A stretch of DNA of 64,000 nucleotides from a bacterium (lineage in GTDB: Bacteria > Planctomycetota > Planctomycetia > Pirellulales > Pirellulaceae), in the NCBI GenBank assembly GCA_030430075.1, contig JAUIGN010000045.1, positions 1-64,000 of the forward strand, written 5' to 3'. This document shows, piece after piece, positions 18,289-26,424 of this stretch. Under the pieces are notes generated by a model that saw nothing but the letters and a program-made list of their open reading frames with translations, did no database searches and was not told the DNA's origin. The position numbers and the translations under genes were made by a program. Each line of letters starts with the position of its first letter. The first letter of the stretch is position 1.

Positions 18289-19008
18289 ATGTCGACGAAT
18301 CAGCCCCTAAACTCGGACGAGCCACCTCAAGGCATCAACCGCCGCCGCGTGGTGATGGGGCTCATCGGCCTACCTCTATTCCTCGCCCTGTTCATGTTTC
18401 TGCCGGCCGGCACCTGGGCGTGGCCAAAAGGTTGGCTGTTCATCTTCATTCTGCTGGGCGTCATTTCAGCGGTATTTGCTATTCTTCAGCAAGTGAATCC
18501 CGAAGTCATCGTCGCCAGAAGTCGCTTCCACAAAGGAACAAGACACTGGGACAAGATTCTGCTCTCTCTCTACTTTCCAGCGATGTCGTTCGTCCTCATC
18601 GTGGCGGCATTGGATGACGGCCGATTCCACTGGTTCCCGGTCCCGTGGTGGGTTTGCGGTGTCGGCTACGCCTTGCTGCTTGCCGGGATTGGAATCGTCA
18701 CTTGGGCCGAAGGCGTGAACAAGTTCTTCGAGGTCACCGTGCGGATTCAAACGGAGCGGGACCATGCGGTGATCGACTCCGGCCCCTATGCGATCGCTCG
18801 ACATCCCGGTTATGTCGGCGGGATTGTCCATGCATTTGGCATCGCCCTGGCGTTGGGGTCATTGTGGGCGTTGGTTCCCGCGGGTCTTGCCTCCATCGTG
18901 TTGGTCGTGCGGACCCGATGGGAGGACCAAATGTTGCAAGAAGAATTAAACGGGTACCGGGAATACGCAACCAGGGTTCGGTACAAGCTGCTGCCGGGCG
19001 TCTGGTAG
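18289..19008 (+). CDS. isoprenylcysteine/phospholipid methyltransferase-like membrane protein
   Basis: 239 residues with several membrane helices. The C-terminal region DSGPYAIARHPGYVGGIVHA...RTRWEDQML...YREYATRVRYKLLPGVW is the SAM-binding signature of the ICMT/PEMT-like family (R-HP-Y-G, E at the membrane interface). Bacterial members methylate diverse small or lipid substrates; the substrate here is unknown. The ATG at 18289 follows the cupin stop by 2 nt, so translational coupling is likely. Confidence 0.88.
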   Translation: MSTNQPLNSDEPPQGINRRRVVMGLIGLPLFLALFMFLPAGTWAWPKGWLFIFILLGVISAVFAILQQVNPEVIVARSRFHKGTRHWDKILLSLYFPAMSFVLIVAALDDGRFHWFPVPWWVCGVGYALLLAGIGIVTWAEGVNKFFEVTVRIQTERDHAVIDSGPYAIARHPGYVGGIVHAFGIALALGSLWALVPAGLASIVLVVRTRWEDQMLQEELNGYREYATRVRYKLLPGVW

Positions 19009-19126
19009 GACCGATTGGTTGATGGCTTTCCGTGTCGGCTAAGCCGTGGTCAGAATTGGCCCATCATCGGCCCGGGAATCGTGATCGTTGAAGCAACTCG
19101 GAAAAGGACGCAACGGAGAAAGAGAA

Positions 19127-19309
19127 ATGGATCAGAAGGTTGTGAGGAGGCTTGAACGCGAAATTGAAGGAGCCATTGCCGAGGTGATAATGAGGATGGG
19201 ATTGAAACGATTGCCGCTGCTCCCGAGTCGCCAGACGATGCACCTCATGTCGAAGGCTGCCGTTGCGGCCTATGAAGCGGCCGTCGCAAATCAACAGACG
19301 CAGGAATGA
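19127..19309 (+). CDS. small basic helical protein, 60 aa
   Basis: It begins MDQKVVRRLEREIEGAIAEV and is predicted mostly helical and positively charged; no family is recognised. GGAG lies about 8 nt upstream of the ATG at 19127, a better start than an in-frame one at 19088. The good ribosome binding site and coding-like composition support a real gene. Confidence 0.6.
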   Translation: MDQKVVRRLEREIEGAIAEVIMRMGLKRLPLLPSRQTMHLMSKAAVAAYEAAVANQQTQE

Positions 19310-19462
19310 GCCTGGCTCCGCTGGCGAGCAAATTCACTCAAAGGACAAGCGTCGCTCGGGGCGCCCGCCGACCATCTTGTCGCCTTCCGAAGCCGTCGCA
19401 ATGATGCCGATCGTTGTGTCCCGACACCTGGCGGAAAATGAAGATGCAGCGACGCTGGCCGA

Positions 19463-21025
19463 TTAGATCCGGGCCAGCCCGAAGCCGAATGTATTGAAGT
19501 GGCCCAGGTCGTGGCAGCGGGCCTTCACCGCAGCATACAACTCCAACCCGCCAAGTCCGGTCTGCTCAGCGACCAGGGCGGCAATTCCGGAAACGTGGGG
19601 AGTTGCCATGCTGGTGCCCGACATGTAGCCGGTGTTTCCTTGATGCCGGGGAACGCTGGAGAACACGTTAACGCCCGGACCAGTAAAGTTCACCTCGGCA
19701 CCATTGTGCACGAATTGACGACCGTTCGATCGCCGGTAGACGCGGAAACACGAGTCGATACCGGCCACGCCCGCAATGGATGGGCAGTTGGCAGGCCGCC
19801 CCACCGGAGCAATGAAGCCGGGGCGAAAACTGTCATTTCCGGTTGCCGCGATGATCAATGAGCCGACCGATAGTGCGCTGGCACCGGCCGCTTCGTACCG
19901 CGGTGGATAATTGGGCTCCGATACCGGTGCGCCTAAAGACATCGAGATGATATGGCAGCGATTCTCGATGGCCCAATCGATGCCGCGCAAAATGCCGAAG
20001 TCGCCGCCACCGGCCCTCCCGGTGATAAAGTTGTGCGCTAAGACCTTGCCGACGAAAATCTCTGCGGCATGGGCGATGCCGTAGCGAGGCCCGAAGAACG
20101 ACTCCACCGGTCCGCATGCGGTACCGATGCAGTGGGTTCCGTGCCCGTTGATATCGTGGATCCCGTTGTCGGGTTGGTTCGGTGGAACAAATACCTTGTG
20201 CGTGATCGATCGTCCGCTGAAGTCGCTGTGGCCGAGGTCCATGCCGGAATCCAGCACGGCGACTCGGATGCCGTTACCCGCCAGGCTGGAGTTGACGGCA
20301 TTGGTCATCTTCAGCCCATAGGTCGATTCGGGCGTATCCTGAAAGCACTGGTCGGCGGTCGCGCCGAGTTCAGACCCGAGACTGGCCGGGTTCAACCCTT
20401 CCACCTGAAGCTGCGCCAGCCGCTGCGTGGCCAGGTCGGCCGGCATGCCACCATTGGCCGCGAAGTCCTGGTCGGGGGCGACACCACGAGATTGCAGCGA
20501 CGGGGTGACCCGCATGCCCAACGTTTCGTTCATACATTCCGGCTCGACAATCAAGCCGCTGTCGGAACCTTCCGACTGCATCCCGGCCGCCGCCCGATTC
20601 TGGTCCGCATCACCATTCAAGAGGGCGATCCCCAGGTTTTCCAACAACACGACTTCCGAGCTTTCCGCCTCGTCCCCAATTCCATCGCATCCGTAGTCCG
20701 AGGTCGCACAGACCGTCGCCGACGACGAACCGAGCCCGGTGGCTTTGGCGATCTGTCGCAGCATCGACTTACATTCAGACCGTTTTCGGGATCGTGCATT
20801 CAAGTCAACGACCATCACTCGCCCGGTGGCACCCATGCGGTGAAGCGAGGAAGTACCTCCTTCCAGGCCCACGCCGGGCTGGACCGGCGCGCCGGCCGGC
20901 GCCGCCGTGTGGACATGCATCGGGCGGTGCGTCGATGGTGGCTCCAAACGCCCGGATTCCGGGGCACTCGCTGGTTGCGATCTTCGGGTCGAGCGTTTCC
21001 TGGCGGCTGACTTTTTCTTTCCCAT
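19463..21025 (-). CDS. subtilisin-like serine protease (S8 family)
   Basis: 520 residues. The catalytic triad is complete: Asp259 in VAVLDSGMDLGHSDF, His295 in GHGTHCIGTACG and Ser472 in SGTSMATPHVSG. About 240 residues precede the protease domain: a basic N-terminus (MGKKKSAARKRSTRRSQ), no signal peptide, and a region (VVLLENLGIALLNGDADQN) that may be a propeptide remnant. It is divergently transcribed from a small I9-like gene (21389). Without a signal peptide it may act in the cytoplasm or leave by an unknown route. Confidence 0.93.
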   Translation of the reverse strand: MGKKKSAARKRSTRRSQPASAPESGRLEPPSTHRPMHVHTAAPAGAPVQPGVGLEGGTSSLHRMGATGRVMVVDLNARSRKRSECKSMLRQIAKATGLGSSSATVCATSDYGCDGIGDEAESSEVVLLENLGIALLNGDADQNRAAAGMQSEGSDSGLIVEPECMNETLGMRVTPSLQSRGVAPDQDFAANGGMPADLATQRLAQLQVEGLNPASLGSELGATADQCFQDTPESTYGLKMTNAVNSSLAGNGIRVAVLDSGMDLGHSDFSGRSITHKVFVPPNQPDNGIHDINGHGTHCIGTACGPVESFFGPRYGIAHAAEIFVGKVLAHNFITGRAGGGDFGILRGIDWAIENRCHIISMSLGAPVSEPNYPPRYEAAGASALSVGSLIIAATGNDSFRPGFIAPVGRPANCPSIAGVAGIDSCFRVYRRSNGRQFVHNGAEVNFTGPGVNVFSSVPRHQGNTGYMSGTSMATPHVSGIAALVAEQTGLGGLELYAAVKARCHDLGHFNTFGFGLARI

Positions 21026-21388
21026 GTTTCAATCCCGCGGACGTGACCTGCGATGTGGTACAATTCGAACGCTCTCAGCGACTCTCCCCCGCCAAGGCAG
21101 CAACGCTGGAGGCAGAGACGACTCGCAAGGAGGAACGTGGCAGCGACCATTACGGCGGATTGTGCTGTTTGTCGCCGGGTCGCTCGGTCAAAGGTCGCAA
21201 CGACTGTGGAGCAAACCGCGACGCAACCGGTCCCACATTCCCATGGATTGGGCCATGAACGGCTTCCGGAAGAGACGAGAGTAACTGCCGGTAAACTGCG
21301 GAAGTTATTCTGGCACCATCCTTCAAGTATGGTTCACAATGTGCGTGCCGCAAATCAGGTTTTCAAAACGGGCACCGGAATCTCGGTC
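21026..21388. other. 363-bp divergent intergenic region
   Basis: It lies between the divergent subtilase and I9-like genes and should hold both promoters. An open frame runs through it upstream of 21389, but its composition (Arg-rich, no family) does not look coding. Confidence 0.4.
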
Positions 21389-21619
21389 ATGACGCATAGC
21401 AAACCACAGAAGACTCGGCTGGTTATTACGTTACGCGATGACGCGGACGTCAGCCAGGAAGAAATCGTCCGGCAACTGTGCGACAAGGGGATGGTTCTGT
21501 TGCATCCGCCACTCAAGAACATCCCCGTTCTCTACGGCGAAATGGAAGCCGATTATCAATCGCTGAGCGAAGTTGAGGGGGTTGTGGCGGTCGAGCCGGA
21601 AGGGGAGATGTACGCCTGA
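21389..21619 (+). CDS. small peptidase-inhibitor-I9-like protein
   Basis: 76 residues: TRLVITLRDDADVSQEEIV, a middle GMVLLHPPLKNIPVLYGEM, and EVEGVVAVEPEGEMYA at the end. The beta-alpha-beta outline and the final V-x-x-VEP strand resemble the propeptide (inhibitor I9) fold of subtilisins, which acts as intramolecular chaperone and inhibitor. It is encoded separately and divergently next to an S8 protease, so it may act in trans. The assignment is by pattern only. ATG 21389 is chosen; an ATG at 21329 is possible. Confidence 0.65.
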   Translation: MTHSKPQKTRLVITLRDDADVSQEEIVRQLCDKGMVLLHPPLKNIPVLYGEMEADYQSLSEVEGVVAVEPEGEMYA

Positions 21620-22058
21620 GCATCGCTGACTGGCCTCGTGTTAGCTTTCCCCTATTGGCACGGTGTGTGCGCGGAACGATTGCCGGCGATGGGACGCGGC
21701 TGCCGGCGATTCACCGCATCATTGCTCAGCCGCCTGGCCGCAGACGGATCGTAAACATCGCTCAGCAAACAGCTTCCGTATCCATCCCCGGTGCTCCATG
21801 TGGCGTGGTTTCACCCCGCGCTCCCACGCCTCCCACCTCCCCAATACGGTCACCATTGCTTTGAAATGCGCCATTCCCCGCATAATTCTCAAAACCCTTC
21901 CTCATGCCATTTAGCGGCACCGCCGATACCACTCTTTAAGGCGGCATTCTTGTGATTCTTCGCGTACGGCGTAAGTCTCCTATCACCGCGAGACTCGCAG
22001 ATTGGCGCTCCCACCTGCATCACCCCGCCAACAAAATTACGCACAAGTGAGGGTTTCC
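21620..22058. other. 439-bp intergenic region, nothing assigned
   Basis: No convincing gene, RNA or repeat was recognised. It presumably carries the promoter of the exported protein gene at 22059. Confidence 0.35.
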
Positions 22059-23888
22059 ATGAGAAGTTCTCTCCTTCTCGCCGGCTGCGCGAAGACGACC
22101 TGGCTTGCCACGTTCCTGGTGGCCCAAACGGCGACTGCCCAGTTCCCTACCAGCACTGGCATGGAGCGTCCTGTTCTGCAAGTTTCACAACTGCAAGGGG
22201 GAGGCCTGGAGCCGCCGCCACCTCCTGTGGTGGACGTGGAAGCACCTCCTCAACCGGGCGGTGGCCTGGAGCCCGGTCTACCCGGCGGCAGCCTGGAGCC
22301 TGGCCTGCCGGGCGGCGATCTCAACCCGGCTCCGGACGGACTTGAGCCTGGCCGGTTGCCCGGCGTGGACGGCAAGAAGGGAGCCGCCATGACGTTCGCC
22401 ACGTCGGACAGCACCTTCTATCCCCAAGCCGTGTTTGAACAATCGGGTGGAAAGAAATCCGGCAGCTCGGCGTATGCATATGGCCCAACAGCCCAGGCGC
22501 TCCAGGGACAAGTATTGAATTCGACGTACAGCGCCAGGGTCCGCGGCATTCCTGATTTGCTACCCGCTCCGAACGACGGAAACGACCTGTTTTACACGCA
22601 GCTCGAGCCTTGGGATCAACGACTCCACTTGGGAACACAGCCCCTCGGCTACTCGCATTTCTTCGGTGCATCGGACGCGATCAAGAACATTTGGACCCGC
22701 TTCAAAGCGTCACCACATTTCGGCTTCTTCTACGACACGGGCTTTGTCGACGGCGACATCTTCTCGGTTGGATCGATTGCTCTGGGCGACGACCCGCGCG
22801 CGGGACAGACGACCTTCACCGGGAGCAGCGACGAACTGGTGCCGTTGACGCTGCTGTCGGATGCCCAGTTGCTGAACTTCGCCGGTTTGGGTAACCAACA
22901 AGTTCAAGTCCTGGTACAAGCCAACAACCATCGCAAGATCGACGAGCTGCAAGTTGACCAATTGTATGTTCGTGCCTGGAACTATGACCGGCTGGCGGTG
23001 TCGGGAGGCAAGGGGTTCAGTCTGTTCGGCGTCGGCGGAAGCATGCCGGCCAACCTGACCCAAGCGGGCATCCTGGTCGGTTCTGCGGAAATCATCGACA
23101 ACGACAAACCGGTCCAGTTGCGCATGCAGGTCGCGCCCGAATCGGGTGGCTGGGGATGGGGCGTTGCGGTCGAGGATCCCCGCACTCCAGACTTCTCTGC
23201 GCCCAGCGGCAACGAACTTCAACGGTGGCCGACATTTGCCGCGCAGACCGCCTATAAGGGCGAGGATGGCGTAGACCGCGTTCAATTCTCTGCGCTCGCG
23301 CGAAACCTGGGTTTTGAATCAGCAGCCCGCACCGAGCACTTCACCGCGGGATACGGCTTCGCCGCGTATGCTTTGCTTGGCAGTAAGTCGGACGCGGGTG
23401 ACCGGCAAGGTGTTTATGCCGGGGTTGCCGGCGGTGAAGGAATTGGCCACTACATTCACGGCATCACGCGTGCCGCCGAGTTTGACGGTACTGACTTGCG
23501 ACCGCTCTCGGCATTTGGAGCCTACGTTGGCGTGAAGCGGGAATGGGAGAATTGCAACGGGACTGGCTTCGGTGTCAACGCGGCATACGGCTACGCCCAC
23601 ATGGAGTCGCATCCGGCATTCGGAACGGACGTTGACCAGGAACTCCAGCAGGCCTGGGCCAACTTCATCGTGTTTCCCAGCAGCAACGTCGGCCTGGGCG
23701 TCGAATACCAGTTCGGTCGGCGAGAAACACACGACGGTTTGGCAGGAGAGAACCACCGCTTCCTGATCATCGCCGCTTTCACCACGTCCGGAGCTGCAAC
23801 GCGGGGAGTGGCCGCAGCCAGCGGCGCGTCGGCAGCCGCCTTCGACACCAGCCAAACCGCGGGTAACGCCGCGATGCAACGCTTCTAA
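22059..23888 (+). CDS. exported planctomycete protein, probable beta-barrel (DUF6666-like)
   Basis: 609 residues with a signal peptide (MRSSLLLAGCAKTTWLATFL...ATAQ). A Pro/Gly-rich repeat region of LEPGLPGG-type units covers residues about 40-115. A long C-terminal region follows with alternating strands (LGVEYQFGRRETHDG, ending FLIIAAFTTSG), as in outer-membrane-like barrels. GAGGG lies upstream of the ATG at 22059. The DUF6666 assignment is from general recollection of such planctomycete proteins. An outer-membrane location is plausible but not proven. Confidence 0.75.
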   Translation: MRSSLLLAGCAKTTWLATFLVAQTATAQFPTSTGMERPVLQVSQLQGGGLEPPPPPVVDVEAPPQPGGGLEPGLPGGSLEPGLPGGDLNPAPDGLEPGRLPGVDGKKGAAMTFATSDSTFYPQAVFEQSGGKKSGSSAYAYGPTAQALQGQVLNSTYSARVRGIPDLLPAPNDGNDLFYTQLEPWDQRLHLGTQPLGYSHFFGASDAIKNIWTRFKASPHFGFFYDTGFVDGDIFSVGSIALGDDPRAGQTTFTGSSDELVPLTLLSDAQLLNFAGLGNQQVQVLVQANNHRKIDELQVDQLYVRAWNYDRLAVSGGKGFSLFGVGGSMPANLTQAGILVGSAEIIDNDKPVQLRMQVAPESGGWGWGVAVEDPRTPDFSAPSGNELQRWPTFAAQTAYKGEDGVDRVQFSALARNLGFESAARTEHFTAGYGFAAYALLGSKSDAGDRQGVYAGVAGGEGIGHYIHGITRAAEFDGTDLRPLSAFGAYVGVKREWENCNGTGFGVNAAYGYAHMESHPAFGTDVDQELQQAWANFIVFPSSNVGLGVEYQFGRRETHDGLAGENHRFLIIAAFTTSGAATRGVAAASGASAAAFDTSQTAGNAAMQRF

Positions 23889-24030
23889 CGAGGCACGGCG
23901 TGGGAGGATTTGCCGGCTGAAGGACCGAATCCAGAAAGAACTCCGTCGAGTTCGCGGGATGGACATGCGGGAGATGGCGGCACGTGCCGGCGTGCTGCCT
24001 GACCGCATGACAACATGCACAGCGTGACCT

Positions 24031-24117
24031 GCCGCTGTCAGCCGGAACGCGCTGGCGTCCGGTTCGCTTGGCGATCGACGGGACCGGGGTCGAACGCCCA
24101 ACGGTGGATGATCAATC
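24031..24117 (-). repeat. REP-like dispersed repeat, full copy
   Basis: On the minus strand: head GATTGATCATCCACCGTTGG, then CGATCGCCAAGCGAACCGG, then GCGTTCCGGCTGACAGCGGC. The head overlaps the stop codon (24112-24114) of the membrane protein gene, so it sits exactly at that gene's 3' end. Confidence 0.75.
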
Positions 24118-24969
24118 CGGACGATGGCCTTCGGCCGGCTCGGCCTCAGTGCAGTTTTCGCCCGTCGTTTCTGATAGCGGGCGGGCCGTCGTCCTGACGA
24201 ATTCCTCGACGGCTCCTCGCGATGATTCGGGAATTTGAATCCACAGCGTCCAACCTCGGTACGCCCCAACGGCCAGCATGTCGGTGCCGCCTTGGTTGAC
24301 CACGTCCACCTTTTCTGCGGCCTCCCAGGTAACAAAACCGTACGGGCCGCCAACGCCCGACTGATAGACGGGAGTTCCCCCGCCCCCCAGCAGCGCCCCG
24401 ATGGTGGTCGGAATTCCGCCACAAAGCACGAACAGGGCAAAGACAAACCACTTGGTCGCCGTCAACGGGGCATCTTCGCCGCCGCCCCGAAGGGTCTCAA
24501 AGCTGGCCCACATGAACAGGCCGCCCGCGACGAGAAAGCCGAGCCCAAAAAAGAGCAACCCCGGCCTGCGGAGGCGAGGGCTCGCAATCACCAGGAATGA
24601 TCCCGCGATGGCAAGGCAGATCGATGTCATCCCGAGCCTCGCCGTCGGTGTCGCTTCCGCCGGACCGAATGCCATCACCACGCCCAGGAGGACGAAGGCA
24701 GCGACACCCAGCATGTACCATCCACGCATCCGCTCGGGTGCCGAAGCGGTCATCGGCCCCAGCTTAAAAACAGGCTCGGCCAACGTCGCCACGGAACGCC
24801 GCTTTTGCACAATCATGAAGACAATCCCAACCAACCCTACCGCGCCGCCCGCGACGGCAATCGGAACCGAATCCGCGTTCATGAAGATCATGAACGAGCC
24901 GACCATCCATAACGTCGCAAGCTGCTGCTTCCAGAAGCTCCAACTCCCGCGTGTCTCTTGTTGCGTCAT
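24112..24969 (-). CDS. polytopic membrane protein of unknown function
   Basis: 285 residues with about seven hydrophobic segments (LWMVGSFMIFMNADSVPIAV, GWYMLGVAAFVLLGVVMAFG, WFVFALFVLCGGIPTTIGAL among them). A soluble C-terminal domain of about 85 residues follows (GGPYGFVTWEAAEKVDVVNQ, WTLWIQIPESSRGAVEEFVR). The ATG at 24969 is preferred over an upstream in-frame start because the hydrophobic protein begins right after it. No family is recognised. Confidence 0.75.
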   Translation of the reverse strand: MTQQETRGSWSFWKQQLATLWMVGSFMIFMNADSVPIAVAGGAVGLVGIVFMIVQKRRSVATLAEPVFKLGPMTASAPERMRGWYMLGVAAFVLLGVVMAFGPAEATPTARLGMTSICLAIAGSFLVIASPRLRRPGLLFFGLGFLVAGGLFMWASFETLRGGGEDAPLTATKWFVFALFVLCGGIPTTIGALLGGGGTPVYQSGVGGPYGFVTWEAAEKVDVVNQGGTDMLAVGAYRGWTLWIQIPESSRGAVEEFVRTTARPLSETTGENCTEAEPAEGHRPD

Positions 24970-25215
24970 GCGTGACTCCGGTATTTGCTGCGCGCGGCTG
25001 CCCATCGTGGCCAAAAGAGGACAGCCACCTTTTTCGATCTGGACGAGACGCTAGGTTATCATGGTGGTGCGTGCCGGAGCTAGTCGGCGGGTCCCGAATC
25101 GACCGCACGGCACTCGGCGATGCCGAGCCATTCGGCGGATCCGCGGAGGTCAAACGGTGGCGGCTGCCGCTTGCCGCCCCGGATCCCAACGCCGATCAAC
25201 AAAGGAGACAATCTC

Positions 25216-26316
25216 GTGCGAATTCTCAACCGGACGATCCTGCTGCTGACGTGTTTGTGGCTCATGTTCACTTCGGCACAGGCCGACGAAGTACGAGAAC
25301 ATATCACCATCCGGGGCATCTATGGCGGTGTACCAACCGAGTTGTTGGCGCGGGGGCCGCTGCGGGATGTTGGTGTGAACGCCGTATTCATGGGTTCAGG
25401 CGGGCTGACCGAAGAACGCATCGCCACGCTGAAGAAGGAGAACGCGCGGGTCTATGCCGAATTCAATACGATGCATGTCGCCGGCTACCTGAAGGACCAC
25501 CCGGATGCCAGGCCGATCGGCACCGATGGCGAGGTTTGTCCGGCGCCCCACAACTGGCAAGGCGTCTGCCCCACCCACCCCGGCTATCGCCGGTCCCGGA
25601 TGGACGCGTTTCGCGATGTCCTGGCACGTTTCGAGATCGACGGAATCTGGCTCGACTATCACCACAGTCATGCCAGTTGGGAACGGGACGTGCCGGCAAT
25701 GCCCGACACTTGCTTCTGCCCGCGGTGCATTCGACAGTTTCAGCAAGCAGCCAAAGTGGAACTGCCGAAGTTGCCGACCGCTCAGCTCGCCCGTCAACTT
25801 CTCGGTCCACATCAGGACGCCTGGGTCCAATGGCGTTGTGACGTATTCACCGATTGGGTTCGCGAGTTCCGCGACATCATCGACACCACGCGCCCCGGCG
25901 CCTTGCTGGGGACATTTCATTGCCCCTGGAGCGAGGACGAATATGACGGAGCGCTCCGCAACAAGTTGGCCATCGACCTGCGGGCCCAGGCCAAGTACGT
26001 CGACGTCTTCAGCATCATGCCCTACCACGCCCGCTTCGGACATGCGACGGATCCCGCGTGGATTTCGCGCCAAACGACCTGGCTGGGTGAACACCTGGGG
26101 ATTCGCGGCGAGCCGAATGAACGGCTGCGGATCTGGCCGATTGTGCAGCTCTCGGATTGGGGAGAGCAGGTACCGGTCGACCAGGTTCGCGCCGTCCTCG
26201 ATCATGGCACGCGCCGTCCGGCCACGGGCGTGATGGTTTTCAATTGGGGGTCACTCAAGAAGCAAACGGACAAGGTCGCTGCGATGGGCGACTACTATCG
26301 AACGATCCGCCCATGA
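25216..26316 (+). CDS. secreted TIM-barrel protein, glycoside-hydrolase-like
   Basis: 366 residues from a GTG start preceded by AAAGGAG. The signal peptide is RILNRTILLLTCLWLMFTSAQA. The remainder has alternating strands and helices with VNAVFMGSGGL, RVYAEFNTMH, FEIDGIWLDYHHSHASWERD, YVDVFSIMPYHARFGHATDP and ATGVMVFNWG. This is the layout of hydrolase-like TIM barrels with a conserved Asp after a WLDY strand. A four-Cys cluster (CFCPRC) is unusual. It may act on polysaccharide outside the cytoplasm; the substrate is unknown. A REP-like copy starts 14 bp after its stop. Confidence 0.75.
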   Translation: MRILNRTILLLTCLWLMFTSAQADEVREHITIRGIYGGVPTELLARGPLRDVGVNAVFMGSGGLTEERIATLKKENARVYAEFNTMHVAGYLKDHPDARPIGTDGEVCPAPHNWQGVCPTHPGYRRSRMDAFRDVLARFEIDGIWLDYHHSHASWERDVPAMPDTCFCPRCIRQFQQAAKVELPKLPTAQLARQLLGPHQDAWVQWRCDVFTDWVREFRDIIDTTRPGALLGTFHCPWSEDEYDGALRNKLAIDLRAQAKYVDVFSIMPYHARFGHATDPAWISRQTTWLGEHLGIRGEPNERLRIWPIVQLSDWGEQVPVDQVRAVLDHGTRRPATGVMVFNWGSLKKQTDKVAAMGDYYRTIRP

Positions 26317-26330
26317 TCGGCCTGGCGCGG

Positions 26331-26420
26331 ATTCCTCATCAACCGTTGGGCGTGAGCCCCGGTTCCGTGGATCGCCACGCAAACCGTACGCAAACACGTT
26401 CCGGCGGATCGGCGCGGCGT
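26331..26420 (+). repeat. REP-like dispersed repeat, full copy
   Basis: ATTCCTCATCAACCGTTGGG, then CCGTGGATCGCCACGCAAAC, then GTTCCGGCGGATCGGCGCG. It fills the 108-bp gap between two convergent genes (glycoside-hydrolase-like and PKS). Confidence 0.75.
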
Positions 26421-26424
26421 CGCC

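Noticed and set aside
19263-19466. 67-codon open frame after the 60-aa protein
   Set aside because: It overlaps the end of the better-supported small gene, lacks a ribosome binding site, and matches nothing recognisable; possibly a gene remnant but not supportable.
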